A DNA stretch of 64,000 nucleotides from Physcomitrium patens. Taxonomy: Eukaryota > Streptophyta > Bryopsida > Funariales > Funariaceae. The notes below the pieces were generated by a model, which did not search any database, had not been told where the DNA came from, and worked only from the letters and a program-made list of their open reading frames with translations. The stretch is taken from NCBI RefSeq assembly GCF_000002425.4, contig NC_037254.1, positions 7,236,144 through 7,300,143 on the forward strand, in the 5' to 3' direction. Numbering within the stretch: position 1 is the first letter of the stretch; every line of letters begins with the position of its first letter. This document shows, piece by piece, positions 24,222 to 35,374 of this stretch. A program made the translations under genes and the position numbers.

Positions 24222-25696
24222 GTGAAACAAAGACTCAAATTGATACCAGGTAAGCGGTGAAGCCAAATTACTGCGTTTAGAAGAAGATGGAGTAGCCTTG
24301 CTCGGCTTTCCCTTTCACCAATTTAGAGCAGAGTTGGAATTTTAGCGAGTCTCGAGGCTGCCAATTTTTGGCGGAAAGATCTGATTTTGTGCCACCCCTT
24401 CGAAAGTGTACTAAAGGAGATGTAGCATTGCAGAAATAAAAGCAGGGTGAGTGCAATCATGTCACGAGGATACCATATTGTTACGCACAAGTCATCACAA
24501 TTCCAATTCGAAGGAGATATTTTCCTAATCAGGACCCATCAAACAGTTCACCATCTGAATGTACCAATTGGGGAATCTCCGTGATTCTGCTTCTACTCTT
24601 TCTCGTAATCTTCTTATCCTTATTTTAGTTGAATTAGCGTATTAATTGCTTTAGACAGCGACCAGCAATTGCAAAGGATACAAGAATACTGATACTTCGA
24701 AGCTTAGGTAGTGGCGCAGCACACACCATGCACGCTTGAGCGCTAATGAAGCATTTCTCACCAATATTTATGAGCCAATGACTGTTCGCAACATAACCTG
24801 TCGCATGCAGCAGGATCAACTCTAGAAGACAATTCAAAGTGAATGGTAGCTCACTAGATTCTAGGACTTCCTATTTTGTAGAATGCTTGAACGTGCATTT
24901 CGAGCCTCAACAAATAACCATTACATCATAAACCATCATGCTGCTCTGCCGCTGTGCAACTGCCTAGCAGCTTTCCCCTCCCTCTCACCTCACAGAAACC
25001 ATTTTAGTTCCTATTTCGGAGCTACTTCGCAGGTGCCACGGGCGATTTGTCGTTACGTGGTGGAAATAGTAACATTCAGAGGAGAGTAGGTGAATTTTGT
25101 AGAAGGCGTGGAAGTATTTGCAGTCGTGAAAACATAGGACGAGTGTTATGAACGTGCCGCCAGCGATGGCCACGTCTTGTAAGCTTTTTTCTCTGTACTA
25201 GGGCGAGGCCACCGGGTGCTAAGTAAGATGTGGTGTGTGGGACTGAACGTGTTCTTGCTATTGCGATTCACATCGCAGTGGCAGGGAGGAGGTTGCACAC
25301 TGTGATCAAGGTGTGGTGTAGTAGTTGCAGAACTTGTTTCGTCACTGCCATTAGTTTGATTGCTTCTCTGGTTTGAAATACTGTAGGTGATTGGTCTCAC
25401 ATCTAGGGGAGTGAGGAAGAAGAGTGGGAGGTTTTTTGGGGCTAGGCGATTGGAAGGAGAAGGGGCGGCATTTTGATTTGTAGCGGGGTTTGGTTTCAGG
25501 GAGATGGGTAAGTTGCAGCCAGGATGAGTTTTGAGAAGAGTGGGTTGCTTTGACTGGTAGAGTTGAATTGATTGTAGAAGTCATACTGTAGATGTCATCG
25601 GGCTACAGAACATCTTGGAGCACAAGTTTGCAGAAAGACTACTATTGTAGGTAATTGCGTAGCTTATCAAGGGGTCACTCGGTGACCTAGTTGAGG
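24222..25696. other. spacer: 3' end of O-fucosyltransferase gene and leader of the ABC transporter gene
   Basis: About 1.5 kb between two genes that face the same way. Moderate GC, short ORFs on both strands, no domain. The right half, from about 24900, probably holds the promoter and 5' UTR of the transporter gene. Confidence 0.4.
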
Positions 25697-28600
25697 ATGA
25701 CCATGGCGTCGGAAGATGGAACGAGGCAACAGCATTACTTGGAGCCATCATTTAGTCTGATGAGGAAGCTATGGAGAATCAGCAGAATGTACTTCTATGG
25801 TGACCGCAAGTCGAAAGCCAGATTCCTTCTCGTCATCGTTCTTATTTTGTGCGCCGTCTGCGCAGGTTTCCCTCCTCCCCGAGTTTTTCCTTACTTTTGC
25901 CCTCGTGCACGATAACAATGTGATGAGCTTCAATCTACGCTAGGTCAATCGGGATCGATTCTTGCTTTAAGGAATCTGATAGTTTACGTATCAACAAAAG
26001 TGAGCTGAATTTGAGCAGGCGCCAATCCTAATCACGACTAATGAATCCCTACTGACATCGGTTATGCAGCTTATATCGTAACAAAATCCAAGTTTCAGGG
26101 TGTTTTGAGAGGGCCATTGTGTATGTCTATGAGGATATCCTGTCTCAAACATCTTGCCAGCCTTTTTTTCGTTAATTGTGTGGCTCAAACACGAAGAGTT
26201 TAGAATGGCAGTACGCCTATATCTACGGATTTGAATGGTTTTAGATCAATTGGACCTTGGTGCCCTGAACAAGAAATCGACTTCCAGTAACCAAACTGCT
26301 GCCGGTTTATTTCCTCATGACTACACGGAATATCACTGGTCTTGAACGCGTAGATTAGACATAAATGAGTTGCATTTGGACCAACATTAAAATATCCTGT
26401 CGTCTCCTGCAATGCTTTTAGGGCTTCATGGTTTTCATCGTATAGAATTTTACAACGACTTATTTTTGAAAGGCACGATCTCATCGTCGATTATTGTCTG
26501 AATATAGCCTCACATTGTGCCTGCTGTCGATGTCATGTGTGTGAACACAACAATTACTGTGGTTTGGACAGGCTTGTTTGTAGTGATGTCATATGTACAG
26601 AGGGACTTTTCATCCGCCCTTTCCGGCAAGGATATTCCCGGATTTTATAGAGCCATTTGGAAATTTGTGGGGATTATTGTGATCGCAGCTCCGTTGTACG
26701 CATATTACCACTACATGCAGGTGATCTATATCTTCATGCTCTCATTGCTGATTTTCAATTTCTTACATGGTTTGATTATACTTTACTCAGATCTTGTTGG
26801 AAATAATATTATGCAACTCACTATCTTGATTTTTTGAGATGTTCAATCAACTCCATTTGTGCATCTCTAACACGGTATTGTACTGGTATTTGGTGACAGG
26901 ATCTGCTTAGTCTTGAGTGGCGGGTGTGGCTAACTGAATACCTTCTCTCCAGTTATTTCTGTATAACAGTTTTTTCCAAGCCTTGTGATTCTTATGTGTT
27001 ATTCAAGATTGTGATGGTCATATTTTCAGCTATTCATCTGTTTATTGTCCATTTCTTAGATAAGATCTTTCTACGTTATTGTCAATGATGAACCGAGATT
27101 ATCAAATAGTATATGCATTCTGCGTGTAAATTTGTTGGTTTAGGCGATAGCGTAAAACTTGGAGACTTACATTGCTCTGCATGGTCGGTGTATAGGACTA
27201 GATTGCGTGGAACTAATTTCTGGATCTTGGGGGATGGTTGTACTTCAAGCCAACAGGGCATATTTTGATTTAAAAATGGATGGAAAGCTTGACAATCCAG
27301 ATCAACGAATCTGTGAGGATGTATCCAGCTTTGTCCGGAACACTCTGGATATTATAATCTTGATTTCAAGCCAGTTTCTGAACATCATCGGCTTCACCGG
27401 AGTTCTTTGGTAAGACCTTGCTATAATCTATGAGGGCTTCTTTTCTGGTATCATCCTTGGTTGTCGTGGTTATCGTTCATCTCGTTTGATAATATTTTTA
27501 ACTGCAATACGCAGACAACTTACTGAACAGGTTCTTATTGCGTTCCAACTTCTTTTAGTCCAGAGTATTTTAGCAATTTACCATGAAAATTCTTTTGTTT
27601 ATGCATTGGATATCATGAAAACATGACGACATGAGGTCAAGACATAGACAAGTTTCTCTCTTTTGACAAGCCTCATTTCTTGCTGGATATTGCAGGTCCA
27701 TAGCTCCAGAGTTGGTTTACATCTTGATTGGGTACTCGGTATTAGGGACTGTTGTTACTGTCAAAGGGTTCGGAAGTCGACTGATGAGACTGAAGTTTCA
27801 GGTATTTCTTTATTGATACAGCAATGTACTGCTTGTATGAACTGCAACATGTCTATGATGGATTTAAAATTCTAATTGCTTGAATAAGCAGGGTTGATTA
27901 GACTGGTGATGAATTTAACTTGTATATACAGGCTCTTCAAAGAGAGGCTGATTTCAGGTATTCTCTTGTACGAGTGCGTGACAACGTCGAGTCCATAGCT
28001 TTTTACGGTGGTGAAAATCACGAAGCTGCCACGATTAAGGTTGTTCACACTCTTATACACTATATTTAACTCGGGAAAATATGATAAGATTTTTCAAACT
28101 GCGTTTTAGATTATCAAGCTGTTCAGGTCGGTATTAGGAGACTTTAAGTGTATCGAATGGTGCTGCTTCATCAGCATATTAATTTTCTTTTCATTGCTCT
28201 ATTTCCAGAAATTTTTAGCATCTATGGTGGCAAATTTTAGAGAAATTATTCTGTGGAACCGGCACTTTTCTCTCTTCAACAATGTATACGAATATGCCAT
28301 GATCATTGTTCCATCCATTGTAATTGCTCCTCGATATTTCTCTGGGGAGGTACGTCATATACCAGTAGCAGCTCTACTAAGTGTACTTTTCTGAGAGCAA
28401 GCATGTAGACGTTGGAATGTCATTCTAGTGTTGAAAGATTTAACCAGGACAAACTGTAAATTAATCGTGGGTAGAGATACCAATTATTTCCTACATCATT
28501 GCCGATAGTCAGTCATAGATTGTGGAGCGACAATGCTTCCCTGTGAAGTATGTAAACAGCTGATGAGTTGGCAATGTCATAACAGGTACAATTTGGTGTG

Positions 28601-30169
28601 ATTTCGCAAACCGGTTTTGCATTTCACAGAATTTTGAACGCTCTTTCTATCATCGTGTTCAAGTTTGACAGTCTTAGGTCTGTTCTGCGAATTCATCTTG
28701 GTACTTTTTGAATTACCATTGCATAATTTTCTATCCCCTGCGTATGATGTATCAGTATTGTGTCACAATTTATTATATCTCCGTGTTGCAATTAAAACGC
28801 CATCCTCCTACTTTTTGGATAGCCTGTTGCTTCCAGAGTTTTTATGATATACCATACAGAAGGTCAATAAGAATATTGTAAAACCTTAATTAGATAATCA
28901 GTAGTGCTAGCCATGTTGGTTTGGAAATGTTAGCATCAAAGTACTGATCGAAAAAATGGTTCTCAGTGGACTCGCAGCTCAGACCGAAAGACTGGAAAGC
29001 CTTCTTTCAGCTCTTGACGATCACAGTGGAGACGTGCGTTTAATGAAACGCCATTTGGGGAAGACTTCATCTGCTATTGGTCTGAACATTGACAATGATG
29101 GCGATGACACGCCTTTGTTGAACATGAGACCAGAACATATTTCGTCTGGTCTGTCCTCTCACACCATGAAACGTGAAACCAATGTTGTGAATATCGTCCC
29201 TGAAGCTGTACCTTCTGGTCCGTCCCTTCACATTTGAAACTGTGGAAAAGAAGGCTTTTCTGCTTTTTTAAGCTATCCTCATTAATTTATGCTATTTTTA
29301 TTTTTATTTTTCCATTTACTCGGATGGATCTATTAGATGCAGGGAGTTGATATGCTGTTAACTAGAGTCTACCCTTAGAGCATGCCTTTACACGTCTTCA
29401 TTGTCCCTAATCATTGGGATAATTTTGATGAGTTTTTGGTGGCGATCGCTGTCGCAATGTGCTCTCTGTTTGTGGCGCAGGGTACATATCAAGGGAAGTC
29501 GGTCCAGGCCTGGTTCTGAAGGACGTCTCAATTTTAACTCCCAATTTAAAGACTGTTCTTTTTACAGATCTAAATTTTCAGCTAGCCCCTGGAGAGTCAC
29601 TTCTTGTTATGGGTCCCTCTGGATGCGGAAAATCCTCATTGCTTCGAGCAATTGCAGGTTTGTGGAGTCGAGGAAGTGGTATTTTGCAGAGTCCCCTCAG
29701 GTCTGAAACATTCTTTTTGCCTCAAAAACCATACATGCCGTTGGGAACTCTACGTGACCAGCTTCTCTTCCCAGTACTATCAAGTAACTCAAATGCATCC
29801 AGCATGCATAGCGACGGTGATCTGTACGAGGCACTGGAAGAGGTGAAACTGCAGGAATTACCGGCACGAGTTGGAGGACTAGGAGCAGTGAAAGATTGGT
29901 CTGACACTCTCAGCGCTGGGGAACAGCAACGGTTAGCATTTGCAAGGTTGTTTTTGCACTCCCCGAAGGTTGCATTTTTGGATGAAGCAAGTAGTGCTCT
30001 TGATGCAAACAATGAAACACGTCTTTATGAGTTGTTGTCAAAGAAATTAGAAGCATATGTTTCAGTGGGTCATCGAACCTCCTTAGTCAAATTCCATACC
30101 TTTGTGCTGGAATTTAGGGACTATCACAGCTGGAAATTCTGTCATCGAAATGAATTTGTCTCGATTTAG
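25697..30169 (+). CDS. ABCD-type half-size ABC transporter, 10 exons
   Basis: Exons: 25697-25865, 26572-26720, 26900-26960, 27250-27409, 27696-27801, 27932-28039, 28209-28349, 28586-28677, 28967-29217 and 29481-30169. All junctions are GT-AG and in phase, giving 641 residues. Layout is TMD then NBD. The N-terminal membrane part carries 'YVQRDFSSALSGKD' and 'DNPDQRICEDVSSF', then 'EADFRYSLVRVRDNVESIAF' with the EAA-like loop, as in Arabidopsis ABCD2 and bacterial SbmA/BacA-like transporters. NBD: Walker A GPSGCGKSS (457-465), signature LSAGEQQRL (556-564), Walker B KVAFLDE (575-581) and H-loop His about 610. As a half transporter it should work as a dimer; the substrate is unknown, with fatty acyl or peptide-type cargo known for relatives. 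A second start ATG at 25703 has the better ACCATGG context. Compared with plastid ABCD2 it lacks a clear transit peptide. An ORF at 26517 overlapping exon 2 would be out of phase if joined to exon 1. Confidence 0.9.
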
Positions 30170-30261
30170 GATTTCCTTTTTTTATATCAGCTTGCAGAGA
30201 TATACGATCACGAATGTTTTGTAATTTAGAATGGCACTGAGGAAAGGCCTGTGCCTTGAGA

Positions 30262-30879
30262 GACAGCCGTCATCCATTGTTCTTCTTTTCCTTTGTTTTT
30301 CACAAAGATTCTATGCTTAGAACCGAGTGTTTTGATCCAATGCTGCATTTTGAGTAGTATGGATTGGTGCCGAATGGGCCTAAAGAATGGTTTTCTTAGT
30401 AACCTGTTCAAGGTACACGATCCTGTGAATTCAGGAATTTACATGAAGATTTTGTCAACCTTAACAAAATGTTAGTGTGGGAGACTTTTCTTTGCTCTAT
30501 ATTCCATGGGCCATTATCCGCTTATGAAATGTTTTGCAGACTTAAAATCGCTCGAATGCTATTGGTTTCTTCAAAACCTTTTTTCCTCCGACGACGATGT
30601 CTGGCAAGCGATTCAAGTGTTCAATTAGTTATTTTATCATAATCGGAATTCAATAAAATGTCTTCTGTTGATGATCAGTGTAGCTTCAACAGTTGTACAA
30701 GTTGTAAGATGCTCACATGAGTCCAACAATCTCAGCAATGTTACAAGCGTTTTACATGTTTTTCCGTTTCGATTTTATAATGAGTGCGACCATTAGTTTA
30801 AATTTTAAAACATAGGAACCACGAAATGATGTATTACACGAAAAACAAAGGAAAAGAAGAACAATGGATGACGGCTGTC
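30262..30879. repeat. 40-bp perfect inverted repeat with 538-bp spacer
   Basis: The left arm, 30262-30301 (begins 'gacagccgtcatccattg'), and the right arm, 30840-30879 (ends 'caatggatgacggctgtc'), are exact reverse complements over 40 bases. Pairing fails at once on both sides. The left arm begins about 90 bp behind the ABC transporter stop codon. No transposase, no target duplication and no coding frame go with it. Confidence 0.9.
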
Positions 30880-31170
30880 AAACTTGTTGTAGTAAGCAGG
30901 TTTTAAACTGTAGAATCAATTTTTCATTAAATGGTTAGCTGGATTGTTAATTCGGCATGATGCTCCATATCTTTTAATAAGAACAGCAGTATCTATATAC
31001 AATAAATTTAAAAAGAATTCGTATCAATTTTTTATGTTACAACGAGAATCTTACATAGCAACCAAAGGCATTTGTCTTGATAAACTAACCTTGACTACAT
31101 AAATGTTTTTTTTCCAAATGATTGTGAAGTCTCTTTTTTATTTTTAATTAAGATATACAGAGGTATAATC

Positions 31171-31196
31171 TATATATATATATATATATATATATA
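31171..31196. repeat. (TA)n microsatellite
   Basis: Thirteen TA units without a break in AT-rich intergenic DNA. Confidence 0.95.
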
Positions 31197-31511
31197 ATCA
31201 ACTGATATATAAAGATAAAAATAGTTAATTAAAAATTAATATTATACACAATTAAAAACCAAAATTTTCATATATAATTTCAAAATGCTCATATTGCTAA
31301 TTTAATAAGGTATTCTTTAAATAATATAAGTTGAAGATAGTTAAAACATATATGGTTTTAAGGTATTGCTAATGTCACCACAATTTTTGCTATTATCACC
31401 ACAACTCACCATTTACCACTTGCCATCCACAATCTTTGTAAATGTTAATAATAAGAATAAGTCTTTTTATGACTTGATATTAAGAAATGGTACTAGAAAC
31501 ATTAAAAAATA

Positions 31512-31513
<2 letters not shown>

Positions 31514-31548
<35 letters not shown>
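31514..31548. repeat. (TA)n microsatellite
   Basis: About seventeen TA units without a break. A short ORF reading Tyr-Ile repeats through it is an artefact of the repeat. Confidence 0.95.
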
Positions 31549-31552
<4 letters not shown>

Positions 31553-31599
31553 ACATAAAAATTTAAATTAAGATATAAGAAAGTCTGTTATAAACATGC

Positions 31600-31622
31600 A
31601 TATATATATATATATATATATA
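31600..31622. repeat. (TA)n microsatellite
   Basis: About eleven AT/TA units, following 'aacatgc', in AT-rich intergenic DNA. Confidence 0.9.
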
Positions 31623-34330
31623 AGCTTGTGAAGAGAAGATTTTTTCTTTCTTTCTAGATAATTAATTTGCAAGGTATGCCTTAAGACAACATTTTATTTC
31701 TTGATAATTTAACAAATCTGTTAGACATGCTCTTGAACAGCTATTACTCTCTTTCACAATTTCATTTAACATCTTGATCACTTAACCCTATTGTGGTTGG
31801 TATTGAATGATCTTGTTAATCTTTCTTTCTTTTTTTCAATTTGTTCATCTTTCATTTTGACAAGTATTTTAGATCCACATTAAAAATCATTTTTCATTAT
31901 CAAATGTTCTAATAATGTTCTAAGTAATTGAGTTGAAATTATAATACTATCTTTCATTTTTTTTTTTAAATCAAAATAAGATTAAAACATAATAATTTGT
32001 AACAACTTTGTAAATTTTTGGGTGTAATTTGCTACCTCAATATAAACTTAACATTGCGTTAAAATTATTTTAGGAAGATTCATTTCATATTATGTTTATT
32101 AATTTGACTTCTAATCATGTGTTGATAATGTCAAAACATAAATGTGCACATTGTAAAAGAAAAAAGAAAAAAGCCAAATGGTAATAATTTTAAAAAAGTA
32201 ATTTTATTCAAAACAAAAGTAACTTTTTTTTTTCATTGTGATGTAAATATCACCACGATATTTTCTAAATAAACTTCATTTACATTTTAAAAGACATTCC
32301 ACACCATCACTCCTTGTTTGTTTGTCAATTTTTGGGAATATTTTTAGCAATTATCCAAACAATTGTTAAATTTTGTTACATCTTTTGAGCAAAGTTTAGT
32401 TTTCAATCATAAGAATATCATGAAGAATTTGTCATCAATTTTTATTTTTTATTTTTTTTGAAGCTCTTCTCTAATAAAATATTATTTCATTAACTATAGT
32501 AAGCTTAACAATAATTTTTTAAAAACTTGATAAGATTTGGTCCCAACAAACCCTTTTATCATCAAAGTAATCTTATCTCAAGTCTTATCCCGTCTCTCAT
32601 TAAGATAAGATTGTTAAATAAATATCTAATAAGATTTGGTCACAATTTATTGATATTTCTATTTTTATCAGAGTCCTTTGACCAAATTATGTCTCATCTT
32701 TCAACAAGATAGAAGTCATTTTTAACAAGAATCTTATAGAATATATTTACATTTCTTTATTTTCCTTCATCAAAGTATCTCTTTGGATCACATTCCATGA
32801 CATCTATTGAATAAAAAAGCTTGTTAACATAATGCTTGGTGCTCATTTTCATCCACTACTTACTATTATACTATACAAGTGTTTCATTGAGGTCACACTT
32901 GGAGCAATAATTTTTACACATTTCAAGTTGATAGTTAACTTATATTATGGCATGTTTTTAATATTTATTGTAAATGGGTTTTTGTTTAGTATTAAGTACA
33001 ATCTTATTACAAAAAATAAATTAAACACGTTAAAAAAATTTCTCAATTATACTTCAATGATATTTTAAAATTAAAAGTACAGTTTAAGATTCAAAATTTT
33101 AAATTTTGATTATTTAGACTTGTAAACTATGCCACATGTTGACTTGTATTTAAACCGAAATTTGCAGACACCACTGTACCGTTTGATGGTAATCACTGGA
33201 AGTGTATAAGGAATCTATTCCCTATGAAATGTAAATGTATAAATTTTAATTGTAACATTCAAAATAAAATAAAATAAATCCAAATTATTAACTTAAATGG
33301 TTTGATTACTTTCTATTCTAGTTCTTGATTATCAAGTGTTGCAATTTAATATTAGATTATATTGTGAATCCTGATTTTATAGATTATCTAATATTCATTA
33401 CACTGATATTATTATTGTGATACACTTATGTTGATGCGGTTTCTGACACTGTAATTTGTTATTCAGTTTTACAATTCAATGTGTTTAAAAAATATAATTT
33501 CAATAGCTTTAAGCTGATTAAATTTTTTCACAACATTATAATGGGTTGTAAAAACTAATTGAATAAATAACATTCAATAAACAGTATGAAATGCTTGCAT
33601 CTTTGTAATATGTTTAACAATTTCAGATTGAAAACTTCAACTTTAATACATTCATGTGCACTTTAGTAGAGATTTATTTTGAAAAATTCATTCATCTATA
33701 AATTTATACCTTTGCTAATTCATTATTTCTACATCCATGCAATGCAAATTTCCATGAATACATGGCAGTCAATCAAAACCCATTATAAAATTGTTTCAAT
33801 CAAAATGTTAAGTGTAAAATTAAAGTAATTTTTTTTAAAATGTAGAATTTTAACTAAAAACCTCAGCTTGTACATCATTTTTCTTAAATTGCAAAAAAAT
33901 TGCACAAAAAATAAGAGAAAAGAAAAGAAAAAATAACAAAAAATAATAATTGAGATCAACATTAATAAAGTTAAAAGGTAACATGTTGAGTAATAGGATT
34001 TTGAATATTCTTGGAAATGTGGAATTAAAGAAGTTAAATGATTTGTTTTCAAAAATATTACTACACAAATATGAATAAAAATAAAAATAAAAATCATTTG
34101 CTTTTTGCAAAGTGGATAACATAAAATATAGGTATAGTTCATTGTTTCTTACTCTTGATATTAGATTTAAATGTTGGGTCTCTTTTTATTTATTTAGTTT
34201 AATGAGACCCATAAATAAGACAAAAATTAGCTATAAATTTTAATCTTTATTTTTAATAAGTTTGTAAATACATGGACAAACATAAAAATGAATGGCTTTT
34301 AGTGTTTTACGTATATACTATTATTTTTAG

Positions 34331-34418
34331 AATATATATATATATATATTTAAATATATATATATATATATTTAAATATATATATATATATATATATATA
34401 TTTAAATATATATATATT
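34331..34418. repeat. compound (TA)n-TTTAAA array
   Basis: Four (TA)n runs separated by three 'tttaaa' interruptions. The whole array is close to self-complementary and could fold on itself at many registers. Followed by 'atagatagata'. Confidence 0.9.
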
Positions 34419-34753
34419 TATAGATAGATATATGGTAAACTTATAGATTATATATTTTTTTTTCATATATGCACACATACATACATACATAATAAACTTA
34501 TGGATTTGAGGTTTTTTTTTATAATAGAATAGAATTTTTGTTTGATAAAATAAATAAAAATTATGTCAGAATCACTAAAAAAATATACCCTCTCACAATG
34601 TAAAAATTTATTTTTATCTTTTCACATTTGTTACCATTTATCATTATCTAATGTTTTTTTTACAATGCATTTCTTTGATTATTATCTATTAAGCTATTGA
34701 AGTAAACAAGAATTTTCTTTGCCAATAAAATTGAAGATAAACATAAATGGTTC

Positions 34754-34756
<3 letters not shown>

Positions 34757-34788
<32 letters not shown>
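34757..34788. repeat. (TA)n microsatellite
   Basis: About sixteen TA units, about 600 bp before the ATG13 start and just left of the shift to GC-rich leader sequence. Confidence 0.9.
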
Positions 34789-34791
<3 letters not shown>

Positions 34792-34800
34792 TCAAGGTAA

Positions 34801-35374
34801 CTCTTCGATTGTGTGTTATGTTAAATAGAGTTGAAACGAAGTAATGCTTTGGGGTCCCACACAACTCAAGAAGGGATAATTCCCACTTGGGGCTTTCTGG
34901 GGGGCGTCTCTCCGTCTGAAGGACGCCGCCCGTGAGACGAAGCGGGGCTTAGAGAGCACAACTCGTCGACGTTTGAAGACAGACACAGAGCGAGAGAGAG
35001 CGAGGGAGCGAGGAAGCGAGGAAGCGCAGTTTTGCTGCGTGAATTGGAGTTGCGGCGCTTGCCGATTACACTCCGCTGAGCTCGTGTTGAGCGTGGGTCC
35101 AGATGATAGCCAGGAGCAGTATTGAATCATGCCCATGAGCATGCAACCCAATTTCACGGGCACTCTTGTTGCTTCTTCACGCGCCGGATCAGGCCACAGT
35201 CTCCTTGTCGCTTGCCCACAAGGTGGTGGTGGTGGGACTGGTGGTGCTGCTGCGAGTGATCGACAGGCGGAATTCGAAGGCGGTGCTTGCGGTGGAATTG
35301 TAGGAGGAAGGTCACGGGAATGGGTTGGTTGTAGAGAGGATTGGTGGGGATCAGTGTTTGGTGGAGCCTTCGCA
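34801..35374 (+). promoter_or_regulatory. promoter and 5' leader of ATG13 with GA-rich tract
   Basis: Composition changes sharply from AT-rich to GC-rich at about 34840. A purine-rich tract ('gagcgagagagagcgagg' and variants) lies at 34985-35026 on the sense strand. An ATG at 35129, preceded by an in-frame TGA at 35123, opens the ATG13 frame 82 codons before the ATG that best fits the family. Confidence 0.5.

Larger units (their letters stand above)
30880..34800. other. AT-rich intergenic block with many microsatellites
   Basis: About 3.9 kb of very AT-rich DNA. ORFs up to about 119 codons (33783-34142, minus) are of low complexity and not credible. The block holds several (TA)n arrays listed separately. 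Near 32530-32660 the phrase 'aataagatttggtc' or 'gataagatttggtc' occurs twice about 100 bp apart, perhaps a degraded duplication. No RNA gene recognised. Confidence 0.5.

Noticed and set aside
26517-26571. Start of an open frame taken as part of ABCD exon 2
   Set aside because: No AG acceptor in the needed phase lies before it. Splicing at 26572 restores the phase and the family spacing before 'YVQRDF'.
31501-31560. ORF with Tyr-Ile repeats
   Set aside because: It is a translation of the (TA)n microsatellite.
33783-34142. 119-codon ORF on the minus strand
   Set aside because: Composed of Phe/Ile/Tyr/Leu runs from AT-rich DNA, with no homologue in mind and no splice context.
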